Of a stretch of DNA of 64,000 bases, positions 8,369-15,856 are shown in pieces. The number at the start of each line of letters is the position of its first letter. The first letter of the stretch is position 1. Both the position numbers and the translations under genes were made by a program. The notes beneath the pieces are model-generated. The model was given only the letters and a program-made list of their open reading frames with translations. It searched no databases and was not told where the DNA came from. Origin of the DNA: Nostoc sp. FACHB-110 (GTDB lineage: Bacteria > Cyanobacteriota > Cyanobacteriia > Cyanobacteriales > Nostocaceae); NCBI RefSeq assembly GCF_014697425.1, contig NZ_JACJRU010000024.1:1-64000 (forward strand). The letters are read 5' to 3'.

Positions 8369-9934
8369 GTGACAGAATCAAGTGACAAGCTAAGAGATTT
8401 CTCGCGGCGACAACCGGTCAACCGCCGCCAGCGATCGCGTAAAGTTCAAAAAGTAGAAGCAAAAAAGGCTAAAGCACCTAATCCGCAACAGCGTCCTGTT
8501 GTGCGAGAATCCGTACTAGTGCCTCAACCTGCATCTGCTGGTGTACCCAGGCCCAGACAAGGGTTAGTCATGCCCACAGCAGTCAAACCCATCCCCAAAA
8601 CACCAAGAAATATAGCACCTGCTAACCCTAGCACTGTCAAAGTCAAAACAGTGCGAGTCCAAAAGCAACCACCGCCTCAACTCAAAAGAACCAAAAAAGT
8701 ATCGAAAAAGACGCGGTTAAAGCCAATGGCCAGAACCATGTTGTATATCCTGCGGTTGTTAATTGTAGGAGTGGGCATGGGCGCGATCGTTGGTACAGTA
8801 TTGTCTGTGCTAGACCCGGCTAGCCGCATCAATTCGACTACTTCGGTGTCATCTAATACTAGTAATAATGCTGGCCAAGTTCAGCCACAAGCTACCCCTA
8901 ATCAGGCTGTTACTACTTCAGGTTTATACCTGTCTCAAGAAAATACTTCCTTAAAAAATGCTGTTCAAGAATTAGCCACAACCACGCCAGATATGACTCC
9001 TGGTGTGTTCTTGGTCGATTTAGACAATGGTAGTTATGTAGATATTAATGCTTCTACGAGTTTTCCGGCAGCTAGCACTATCAAAGTCCCAGTTCTGGTA
9101 GCTTTTTTCCAAGATGTAGACGCGGGTAAAATCCGTCTGGATGAAATGCTAACCATGCAGCAAGATATGGTAGCTGGTGGTTCGGGAAATTTTCAATTTA
9201 AACCAGTGGGGACGCAATACACTGCTTTAGAAGTGGCGACCAAAATGATTACCATCAGCGACAATACAGCGACTAATATGCTGATTGCGCGCTTGGGAGG
9301 CATAGAAGCATTAAACCAACGTTTTCGCAGTTGGGGTTTGACAACCACAGCGATTAATAATAAGCTGCCAGATTTACAAGGCACAAACATCACTAGCCCC
9401 AAAGAACTGGGTAACTTAATGGCGATGGTTAATCAAGGTAATTTTGTCAGTATGCGATCGCGTGATTTAATGTTAGACATCATGCGCCGCACCGAAAGAG
9501 ACACTTTATTACCTTCAGGTTTAGACTCAGGCGCGAGAATATATCACAAAACAGGCGACATTGGGACAATGCTAGCAGATACAGGTTTAGTTGATGTACC
9601 TAATGGCAAACGCTACATCATTTCTGTGATGGTCAAGCGTCCTAATAATGATGTTCGTGCCGAAAAACTCATCAGTTCGATTTCTCGCATTGTTTATCAA
9701 AACTTGAGTCAAAGTAGCGCAACCAATAACACCACAGTGCCGACAACTACAACTTATCCTGCCCCAAACATCACTTCACCCATACCTAATACCACCACTG
9801 GGGTGATGCCGATAACTGGCTATCAATCACCAATGCTGAATCCGGCTATACCCAACAGTACGGTTAATATCATTCCTCCAAGCGGTTATCAATCACCACA
9901 GTTGACTAGCCCGCAATATTACCAACCCAGATAA
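8369..9934 (+). CDS. Membrane-anchored serine hydrolase, class A beta-lactamase/PBP-like
   Basis: I start it at the GTG at 8369, preceded by AAGGAG (8358-8363) five bases away; the in-frame TTG at 8345 has no such site. Of 521 residues, 1-120 are very basic and Pro/Lys-rich and presumably cytoplasmic, 123-147 form one membrane span, and about 185-445 form the hydrolase facing the periplasm. The active-site motifs are S236-T-I-K239, S297-D-N299 and K394-T-G396. I cannot find the Glu-x-x-Leu-Asn of the omega loop that carries the deacylating Glu166 in class A beta-lactamases, so a cell-wall role or a slowly deacylating penicillin-binding activity is as likely as antibiotic hydrolysis. The C-terminal 75 residues are low-complexity Pro/Thr/Asn with the repeat SGYQSP/TGYQSP. 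Confidence 0.9.
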   Translation: MTESSDKLRDFSRRQPVNRRQRSRKVQKVEAKKAKAPNPQQRPVVRESVLVPQPASAGVPRPRQGLVMPTAVKPIPKTPRNIAPANPSTVKVKTVRVQKQPPPQLKRTKKVSKKTRLKPMARTMLYILRLLIVGVGMGAIVGTVLSVLDPASRINSTTSVSSNTSNNAGQVQPQATPNQAVTTSGLYLSQENTSLKNAVQELATTTPDMTPGVFLVDLDNGSYVDINASTSFPAASTIKVPVLVAFFQDVDAGKIRLDEMLTMQQDMVAGGSGNFQFKPVGTQYTALEVATKMITISDNTATNMLIARLGGIEALNQRFRSWGLTTTAINNKLPDLQGTNITSPKELGNLMAMVNQGNFVSMRSRDLMLDIMRRTERDTLLPSGLDSGARIYHKTGDIGTMLADTGLVDVPNGKRYIISVMVKRPNNDVRAEKLISSISRIVYQNLSQSSATNNTTVPTTTTYPAPNITSPIPNTTTGVMPITGYQSPMLNPAIPNSTVNIIPPSGYQSPQLTSPQYYQPR

Positions 9935-9958
9935 CCTGTCTCCTATTTTTGTTCGCTC

Positions 9959-10324
9959 ATGACATCTACCACACCTTCAATTCAATTTTTCTCTGGCATT
10001 TATGAAGAACTTAGTAATGTGAGTCTGCGGCGCGGCAAAACTTCTGGTAAACGCATTGTTGCCATGACTTTTAATACTTTACAAGCATTAGAAGGTTTTA
10101 ACAGTTTTACCAAACCCTCGTTAAATTCCATGCTTTTAACAGATGAAGAAGGTGAAATTAACGTGACTCCTTCTTCGACTAAATTTATTTTTGGTGGCGA
10201 TGAGGGGGATGAATTACAGCGCGTCGAGTGCCAATTTGAAGTCGAAAAAGATGATCATTGGGAGCGAGTGATGCGCTTTTTGCACCGTTATGCCGAAGCA
10301 AATGGTATGGAATATCAAGGATGA
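9959..10324 (+). CDS. psb28: Photosystem II assembly factor Psb28 paralog (Psb28-2 type)
   Basis: 121 residues, soluble. Psb28 proteins bind photosystem II assembly intermediates (CP47-containing complexes) on the cytoplasmic side of the thylakoid. Residues IQFFSGIYEE near the N-terminus, LTDEEGEI in the middle and the C-terminal block WERVMRFLHRYAEANGMEY align with the invariant Psb28 pattern 'W.RFMRFM.RYAEENG'. The form with SLRRGKTSG and KFIFGGDEGDELQRVECQFEVE resembles the second cyanobacterial copy, Psb28-2, more than the main Psb28. It starts 24 bases after the serine hydrolase stop; co-transcription is possible but a functional link is not evident. Confidence 0.88.
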   Translation: MTSTTPSIQFFSGIYEELSNVSLRRGKTSGKRIVAMTFNTLQALEGFNSFTKPSLNSMLLTDEEGEINVTPSSTKFIFGGDEGDELQRVECQFEVEKDDHWERVMRFLHRYAEANGMEYQG

Positions 10325-10350
10325 ACAGGGTGTAGGGTGTAGGCGACTGA

Positions 10351-10731
10351 TTAAGTTTTTGCTTTTATATTGGTTTTGTTTTCTAAAAAGATAATAATTG
10401 TCGTGCCTAAGGCATAAGCCATTATATCTCGCCAATCAAATGTACTTCCTAAAGCGATCGCTAAAATCTTATATCTTTCCAATCTTAAAACTTTGACAAA
10501 GTTAAAATATTGCAGAGTTTCAATCATACAAGCAAAGGCAAATACTAACAAAGCAATGATGTAATAGTTGACCCGAAAAAATGTTCTAGCAAAACAATAA
10601 ATTAAAATAACTACTAAAACATCGCCAATAAAAGGACGGATAAAACCATCAGTAATAAAAACAGCAATCAAAACCTCAATGCAAAATAATAAAAGCGTGC
10701 AGGAAAAATACTTTTGATTAAAACTCAACAT
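10351..10731 (-). CDS. DUF2809 family membrane protein
   Basis: 126 residues, four predicted membrane spans and little else. DGFIRPFIGDVLVVILIYCFARTFF and the closing FDWRDIMAYALGT block match the pattern of the DUF2809 family, small bacterial membrane proteins without an assigned function. The family's conserved acidic residues in membrane-flanking positions (D in IGDVLV, D in DWRDIMAY) are present. It is convergent to the Psb28 gene and divergent from the next membrane protein. No function can be given. Confidence 0.87.
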   Translation of the reverse strand: MLSFNQKYFSCTLLLFCIEVLIAVFITDGFIRPFIGDVLVVILIYCFARTFFRVNYYIIALLVFAFACMIETLQYFNFVKVLRLERYKILAIALGSTFDWRDIMAYALGTTIIIFLENKTNIKAKT

Positions 10732-10849
10732 AAGAATAAATTGCTTGGCATAAAATTATCTTTTGGAATATAGCAATCCTATTTGATTTATTAGCGATTG
10801 TCCTGTAGTCTGGATTCGTGTAAGAGTTGTGTACACGGCTGAACAGCTT

Positions 10850-11380
10850 ATGCCTAAACTTAATATCAAACAAAAAAACTGGTTACTTTCTGCCCATGTG
10901 GCTTCTGGTAGTATTTGGTTTGGCTCGGCTTTGTGCATGGTAGCAATCGCATTTAAAAATGCCCACACCACAAACGGTGATGAACTGTATGCGATTAATG
11001 CAACTTTAAAACTACTGGATGATTTTGTCGTGATTCCTTCTGCTAATTTGTCGTTGTTAACTGGCGGATTACTTTGTTGGCTAACTATTTGGGGATTTTT
11101 TAAACACTACTGGGTCATTGTTAAATGGGTAGCAACAGTTACTTTAATTGGTGTAGGAACTGCTTGGTTAGGGCCTTGGGTAAATGCAGCTACCAGTATT
11201 TCAGATATTGAACGGGAGCAAGCCTTGAGCAATCCCTTGTACACCTTTGATGTCAAAGGAGTATTAATCGGTGGTGTAATTCAAACTCTTTTTATACTAG
11301 GGATTGTTGCTATTTCTGTACTCAAACCTTGGGGTAGAAGAGTTGTAAAAAAAGAAGAAACATCTACATCTACCAATTAG
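10850..11380 (+). CDS. DUF2269-like four-helix membrane protein
   Basis: 176 residues from the ATG at 10850 (an in-frame GTG at 10829 is a weaker alternative; neither has a strong ribosome-binding site). Four membrane spans are visible. LLSAHVASGSIWFGSALCMVAIA near the N-terminus, with its conserved His, resembles DUF2269-type integral membrane proteins in which helix His residues may bind heme; that last point is inference. The C-terminus is basic and cytoplasmic. Transcribed alone. Confidence 0.85.
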   Translation: MPKLNIKQKNWLLSAHVASGSIWFGSALCMVAIAFKNAHTTNGDELYAINATLKLLDDFVVIPSANLSLLTGGLLCWLTIWGFFKHYWVIVKWVATVTLIGVGTAWLGPWVNAATSISDIEREQALSNPLYTFDVKGVLIGGVIQTLFILGIVAISVLKPWGRRVVKKEETSTSTN

Positions 11381-11687
11381 TTCAGGTTTGATGAGGCCAA
11401 CCTGACAAAATTTATTCTCTGTGTTAATACCATTTCACGAAAATCCTGATACAAATACATTGGTTTTTAATTCTTTCTCCCTGCCCCCTGCTCTCTGCCC
11501 CCCTGCAACCCATTTGTATCAAACTTATAACTCCTGACTCATGAATTCAACCATCTGCTCTGACGTAAAAATAAAGGGGATATAGCAGAAAAATAGAAGA
11601 GTGTAGAGTTTTTAGGATAAAAAAAGATAGGTCAATTCTTCTTAATAAGACCTATCAAAATGATAAATTTAATTGGGCAACACCCAA
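11381..11687. other. Intergenic region with a dispersed repeat
   Basis: About 300 bases between convergent genes. It contains C-rich tracts (ctgccccctg, ctgccccc) and a 33-bp sequence (11495-11527) repeated in inverted orientation at 27893-27925. Within this copy, TGATACAAAT (11448-11457) can pair with ATTTGTATCA (11512-11521). The remainder, up to the stop of the next gene, shows no gene. Confidence 0.6.
11495..11527 (+). repeat. 33-bp dispersed repeat, copy 1
   Basis: From CTGCCCCCCTG to the end of ATCAAACTTA, this is the exact reverse complement of 27893-27925. The core TGCAACCCATTTGTATCA is the recognisable part. Both copies lie between genes. Its inner half (ATTTGTATCA) is inverted relative to TGATACAAAT 55 bases upstream, so the element may be a folded, mobile or REP-like repeat. 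Confidence 0.75.
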
Positions 11688-12074
11688 CTATTTACTGCCA
11701 AAAAAACTATACTCTCCAGGTTGCGCATAGTCACTAAATAAACCACCAATTCTCAGTGTCGTTGCGTTCTGCGAAACATTGGCGTTATAAACTTGAAACG
11801 CAGAATTATTTACATCTCTGATGAAATGGAGGCGGCCACTGAATGGACAGTAAAAGCCTTTTGTAATCGGGTTGCCAAAGATGGAACCTCTAATTGATCT
11901 ACAATTGCCAGTTGTGGCTTGAGTGGTAATGCTTAAAGTTCCAGTACTATTATTAGCATTTACACTCCAATTGCCTACCACACTAGTTGGCCAGCCATCG
12001 GCCAAAGCCGCTTGCGCAAATACGATAGGACTTAAGGCTATTAAACCTGATGATAAGACAGGAATTAGTTTCAT
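11688..12074 (-). CDS. Secreted protein of unknown function
   Basis: 128 residues from the ATG at 12074, which has GGAG in front and begins a clean signal peptide; the frame can be extended upstream to 12110 but that would bury the signal. MKLIPVLSSGLIALSPIVFAQAALA is a typical Sec signal with an ALA cleavage site. The mature part, about 103 residues, is beta-rich with two cysteines (GNCRSIRG, FYCPFSG) that could form a disulfide, and the motif GNWSVNANNSTGTLSITTQ suggests a small lipocalin-like or other beta-barrel; this is inference. I do not recognise the family. It is transcribed alone. Confidence 0.75.
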   Translation of the reverse strand: MKLIPVLSSGLIALSPIVFAQAALADGWPTSVVGNWSVNANNSTGTLSITTQATTGNCRSIRGSIFGNPITKGFYCPFSGRLHFIRDVNNSAFQVYNANVSQNATTLRIGGLFSDYAQPGEYSFFGSK

Positions 12075-12431
12075 GAGAATTATCTCCAATACAAATGCTT
12101 GATATATCAATACGTAGGTTATTGAGGTTTATGCAAGCTCCTTTTGACTTGAGAAGATAAAAATATTGAAAGTGTTTTTTAGCAATTAAAAATTATACTG
12201 TTTAGTCTCATATCATTTTTAAAGTGCAACGATTATTAACCTTTTCGCGGAACCAGTTAAAGTAAAGTCCGTCTAGGGTGAAAATAAAATTTAAGACTTA
12301 TGGAGTCATATCTCATGGGTAATTAATGCAAAACTTTCCAAAAACCTGGTCTTGCTCCCGTATGCTTACCCTTTTCATTCTGAGGTGACGTGGTTAACAT
12401 GGGTTGAACGAATTTTTCCACATTTAACCTT
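12075..12431. other. Intergenic region between divergent genes
   Basis: About 350 AT-rich bases separating the secreted protein and the small protein upstream of mltA, so both promoters should be here. A frame from 12352 is out of phase with the real gene and has no coding character. No repeat or hairpin stands out. Confidence 0.45.
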
Positions 12432-12686
12432 ATGCCTAGAACACCAAGCGAATACGCCGTACACTTGCTTTTGGAAACTGGTCATCGTGAAGAAGTACGG
12501 TTTCCCACTATTCAAGAATTTCAAAAATGGTATAGCGGCGAACTAGTACCTAAGTCTACATCGAATGACTTTATTAGTGTCCCAATCAAGAATATTCAGG
12601 GAGAGTATATGGTTGTACGCCCATCTCGGATTGTCGCAATCCGGGTAGAACCACTGTTTAGCTCTAGTGTTGAAAGATTTGACTAA
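12432..12686 (+). CDS. Small conserved hypothetical protein upstream of mltA
   Basis: 84 residues, soluble. It looks like a conserved cyanobacterial small protein with the motif TPSEYAVHLLLETGHREEVRF followed by IQEFQKWYSGEL and a C-terminal VPIKNIQGEYMVVRPSRIVAIRVEP. No catalytic signature is visible; the alternation of strands resembles small beta-barrel adaptor proteins, which is only an impression. The stop is 3 bases before the ATG of mltA, so it should be the first gene of a two-gene operon. Confidence 0.8.
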   Translation: MPRTPSEYAVHLLLETGHREEVRFPTIQEFQKWYSGELVPKSTSNDFISVPIKNIQGEYMVVRPSRIVAIRVEPLFSSSVERFD

Positions 12687-12689
12687 ATC

Positions 12690-13937
12690 ATGAGAAAAAC
12701 CCTTGCTTTGGCTTCTTTGAGTTTGGGAATTACCCTTGTAAACGCCATTTGGCCAGCTTTTGCTCAAATTCCTACAGTGACAATACCGTTACCAGTGCCA
12801 CAGCCTACCCAGCCAAGCACACCACAAGAAGTACAATTACCACTAGAACCATTCGACGTGGGGAATAGTTGTACTCCAGGCTATACTTGCTTGGGTTGGG
12901 ATGAGCAACTTTTCGGTAGTCTAGGCAAACCAGGAGATCGCCGGGCTATATTAGCGGCGATTGACAACAGTTTGAGTTACCTGACCAAAGATAAAGCGAT
13001 CTCCGCATATCAAAATTATCCTGTGCCAGGAATTACATATGATCGCGTGCGTCGAAGTTTGGTGCGTTTCCGGCAATTAGTAGCCACTTCCAGATCCGCA
13101 GCCCAACTACAAGCTGCCGTCCGCCGGGAGTTTGTGTTTTATAAGTCTGTCGGCAACGATGGCAAGGGTACTGTTAAATTTACTGCTTATTACGAGCCTG
13201 TTTATCAAGCTAGTCGGATCAGAACTTCTATATATAAGTATCCTCTTTATCGACTCCCTCCCAATTTTGACCAATGGACTAAGCCCCATCCCAAACGCAT
13301 TGATTTAGAAGGCAAAGATGGTTTATTGGGAGATAAAAGCCAGTTGCGCGGTTTGGAATTGTTGTGGTTCCGCGATCGCTTAGACGCATATATGGTACAT
13401 ATCCAAGGTTCTGCTCAAATTCGCTTAACTAATGGCAAAACAACAGCCGTCGGTTATGCAGGCGGCACTGATTATCCTTGGACTAGTATTGGTAAAGAAG
13501 TAGCCAAAGATGGCAAACTGCCCCTAGATGGCTTAACTATGCCCAAGCTAATTAGCTTCTTCCGGCAAAATCCTTTAGAGTTAAGTAATTATTTGCCACG
13601 CTGGGAACGTTTTGTGTTCTTTAAAGAAGTTCCTGGCAGAAAAGCTACTGGTAGTTTGAATGTGCCGGTAACAGCAGAACGTTCGATTGCTACCGATAAA
13701 TCACTCATGCCACCAGGCGCACTAGCACTGATTAATGGTTCATTTCCTTATCCTGCTGCTGGTGGCAAATTAGAAAATCGCGCCGTCAGCCGCTTTGTAC
13801 TCGATCAAGATACAGGCAGTGCTATTAAAGGGCCAGGACGGGTAGATTATTTTATGGGAACAGGCCGACTAGCAGGCGATCGCGCTGGTATCACTGGCGG
13901 TAATGGTTCACTATACTATCTGCTGCTGAAAAAATAG
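12690..13937 (+). CDS. mltA: Membrane-bound lytic murein transglycosylase A
   Basis: 415 residues. MltA cleaves the glycan strands of peptidoglycan with formation of 1,6-anhydromuramic acid. A signal peptide (MRKTLALASLSLGITLVNAIWPAFA, 1-25) directs it to the periplasm; no lipobox Cys is seen, unlike E. coli MltA. A Pro-rich linker follows. The MltA barrel contains KFTAYYEPVYQASR, YMVHIQGSAQIRL and GYAGGTDYPWTSIG. The 3D domain near the C-terminus has LDQDTGSAIKGPGRVDYFMG, which carries the catalytic Asp (about residue 372-374) and the conserved 'AIKG...D.F.GTG' pattern. It follows the small protein by 3 bases and ends at a 15-bp hairpin built of heptamer repeats. Confidence 0.95.
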   Translation: MRKTLALASLSLGITLVNAIWPAFAQIPTVTIPLPVPQPTQPSTPQEVQLPLEPFDVGNSCTPGYTCLGWDEQLFGSLGKPGDRRAILAAIDNSLSYLTKDKAISAYQNYPVPGITYDRVRRSLVRFRQLVATSRSAAQLQAAVRREFVFYKSVGNDGKGTVKFTAYYEPVYQASRIRTSIYKYPLYRLPPNFDQWTKPHPKRIDLEGKDGLLGDKSQLRGLELLWFRDRLDAYMVHIQGSAQIRLTNGKTTAVGYAGGTDYPWTSIGKEVAKDGKLPLDGLTMPKLISFFRQNPLELSNYLPRWERFVFFKEVPGRKATGSLNVPVTAERSIATDKSLMPPGALALINGSFPYPAAGGKLENRAVSRFVLDQDTGSAIKGPGRVDYFMGTGRLAGDRAGITGGNGSLYYLLLKK

Positions 13938-13941
13938 GCAG

Positions 13942-13980
13942 TGAAGTATGAAGTCTAAAAATTTCAGACTTCATACTTCA
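13942..13980. terminator. Perfect 15-bp hairpin made of heptamer repeats between convergent genes
   Basis: TGAAGTATGAAGTCT (13942-13956) pairs perfectly with AGACTTCATACTTCA (13966-13980) around a 9-base loop. The arms are units of the tandem repeat seen elsewhere (acttcatacttcaca). It lies 5 bases after mltA and 12 bases before the stop of the opposite gene, so it may end transcription from both sides. There is no strong U-run, so termination is inferred from structure and position. Confidence 0.6.
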
Positions 13981-13991
13981 CACTTCACACT

Positions 13992-14867
13992 TTAGTAAGG
14001 TGGATAAGCAAAATCATCTTCATCTGCGTAAATATAAGAACTCGAAACGCCAGCTGCGATCGCCATTTTATTGTTCGTTTCTGTTCTTACAGGTTCTTTG
14101 CCAAATTCTTTATACTCTTCAAAATATTTACAAATAATTGCCGATTCTGGTGCATCAGAAGCAATTAAATATTGTGTTAAAGTCCCAACTGTCGGATGTT
14201 GATAATCTACAGTCGAAGCCACCAAAACAGTATTTGGTTCTATGCCTCTTTCTTCACACTCAATAATGGGCGCAAAAATTCCATGTGCGTGGAACAAAGG
14301 CCCTTTTGGGGTCACAGGTTGCTTACGATATACAGCATAAGCCCTTTCTAGGTCGTAAACAAAACCACTCACAACTTTACCTTGTTGAAACTCACAATAA
14401 GTTTTACTAAAACTAGCCCCGGCTGCACCATTTAAAGTTAGTTGTAAGGGCGTTTCATGCAAAAACTTTTTATTTTCTCCAACTAAGAAAATTAAATAGC
14501 GAGTAAAAGTTTTAAACTTAAGTTTATCAGCTAAAAAAGCATCATAATTCTCTTTTAATGTACCCAATTTAGTTCCAGTTTCTCGGTCTTTCACCGACAA
14601 AGGGCCGCGACGCACAATTACTAAACGCGGCGTAGTACTGATAAAAACCGTTTCGACACCAGAACTAAATTCATGTTCCACCTGCTGCCAATTTTCATCC
14701 GGCTGAAAACCCACAGCATTGGCATTGTCTAGTTTAATAGCCAAACCATAAGTCTGCAAACCATCATTGCCATACCGAGGATTAATCATCTGACACCAGG
14801 GGATGACTTGAGAAGGCGGTGCATTAAATTTCTCGTCCTCAAAGTCGAACTTAGCAGATGCTTTCAT
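13992..14867 (-). CDS. DUF5895-like cyanobacterial protein of unknown function
   Basis: 291 residues from the ATG at 14867 (MKASAKFDFEDEKFNAPPSQ); the frame continues to 14942, but the extra 25 residues look unlike the family and overlap a palindrome. I believe this is the DUF5895 family, found mostly in cyanobacteria and some of their plasmids and phages, though I cannot confirm the number. Conserved blocks are VIPWCQMINPRYG, GLAIKLDNANAVGF, PRLVIVRRGPLSV and FTRYLIFLVGENKKFLHETPLQLTLNGAAGASF. There is no signal peptide or membrane span. Function unknown; the acidic Asp/Glu- and Tyr-rich tail (YIYADEDDFAYPPY) is reminiscent of tails on single-strand-binding proteins, which is only suggestive. 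Confidence 0.85.
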   Translation of the reverse strand: MKASAKFDFEDEKFNAPPSQVIPWCQMINPRYGNDGLQTYGLAIKLDNANAVGFQPDENWQQVEHEFSSGVETVFISTTPRLVIVRRGPLSVKDRETGTKLGTLKENYDAFLADKLKFKTFTRYLIFLVGENKKFLHETPLQLTLNGAAGASFSKTYCEFQQGKVVSGFVYDLERAYAVYRKQPVTPKGPLFHAHGIFAPIIECEERGIEPNTVLVASTVDYQHPTVGTLTQYLIASDAPESAIICKYFEEYKEFGKEPVRTETNNKMAIAAGVSSSYIYADEDDFAYPPY

Positions 14868-14935
14868 CGTTTTAGGCTGTAGCTGTGTTTTATTATACAA
14901 TTTGATCGTAATACTGGGAGTTGCTCTTCCCATTT

Positions 14936-14953
14936 GTACCATCCAAATGGTAC
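14936..14953. promoter_or_regulatory. Palindrome upstream of the DUF5895-like gene
   Basis: GTACCAT (14936-14942) and ATGGTAC (14947-14953) form a perfect 7-bp inverted repeat around four bases, 69 bases before the chosen start codon. The dyad and its position fit an operator for a dimeric repressor. No known regulator is indicated; it is not the GTA-N8-TAC site of NtcA because the spacing is wrong. Confidence 0.4.
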
Positions 14954-15159
14954 ATCATGCACATTCTGAATTAGATTTTAACAAGCCTTGTTTTCCAGCT
15001 TGAGCAAACTGGCCTGTGAAAGGGGATGGGGTTATGGTTTTTGAGTCAATAAACCCCATCCCCATAGAATTATCTGCATTCTTGACGATTTCCGATTTGA
15101 GTGAAATAGAATACATCCGTCAGCAGACAGAATTCACGCTAAATTACGCGCGTTAGTAT

Positions 15160-15351
15160 TTAACCTTTCAGTGCTTTTTTAAAATTGCGCCGATAGGAAC
15201 CATTCGCAATAAATAAAGCAGGCCATAATAAAGATAAAGTAATTCGATTAGATAAGGATGGATTAAAATTAGTTCTCGTAAATCCTGACCAGAACTTCCA
15301 ACCTAAGCCGACATAACCTACTATCAAAAGCAATACAATTAATTTACTCAT
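15160..15351 (-). CDS. Small conserved membrane protein
   Basis: 63 residues with one hydrophobic N-terminal span (KLIVLLLIVGYVGLGWKFW) and a second weakly hydrophobic stretch (ITLSLLWPALFIANGSYRRNF). A CGGAG sequence precedes the ATG. The pattern 'NGSYRRNFKKALKG' at the end resembles small cyanobacterial membrane proteins annotated as hypothetical. No function can be inferred. Confidence 0.72.
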   Translation of the reverse strand: MSKLIVLLLIVGYVGLGWKFWSGFTRTNFNPSLSNRITLSLLWPALFIANGSYRRNFKKALKG

Positions 15352-15856
15352 ATTGATGAACTCCGGTTGCTGCTAACTCAAGTTAAGAATTGTCAAATTA
15401 TCTCAGCAATTCTTAATCTACACTGACAAAGTAAACTTTAAGCAAAATTACCACACCACTGAAGCTTTTTATTCCAGTGTAAAGTAGCTTCGAGCATTGC
15501 AGCTAGATCATCTGGGATTTATCAGCTTCACATAACATAGTGATTAATTAGGTTAATTATAAAAATCAATATAAATATATTATTCTATACTTTTAGGTTG
15601 GTTTTTTACTTGTATTGCTAACTGGAAAGCCTTTGAAACTGGCATAATAAATAAACTCGATTTTCAGACACATTTCTTCATTTTTTCTAGACAAATTGGC
15701 TGATGTGTTGAGTAAATATGCTTAACACCTAAATTTAGATGCCTCTTGTGGAAGTTCCTGAAATCAGAAACTCTATAGGACACTGAAGAAAGATAAAACA
15801 AACATATTTTCTTGGGGTTGCAAGCAGCTAAAGCTGCAAATAATTTAGGAGGACTT
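15352..15856. other. Intergenic region between divergent genes
   Basis: About 500 AT-rich bases. It must contain the promoter of the nucleotidyltransferase gene on the plus strand and of the small membrane protein on the minus strand. A short dyad GCAGCT-AA-AGCTGC (15824-15837) lies just before the ribosome-binding site AGGAGG (15847-15852). A minus-strand frame around 15664-15972 overlaps the real gene and is not coding. Nothing else recognisable. Confidence 0.5.

Noticed and set aside
12352..12546. Plus-strand frame overlapping the small gene before mltA
   Set aside because: Out of phase with the conserved protein at 12432-12686 and without coding character.
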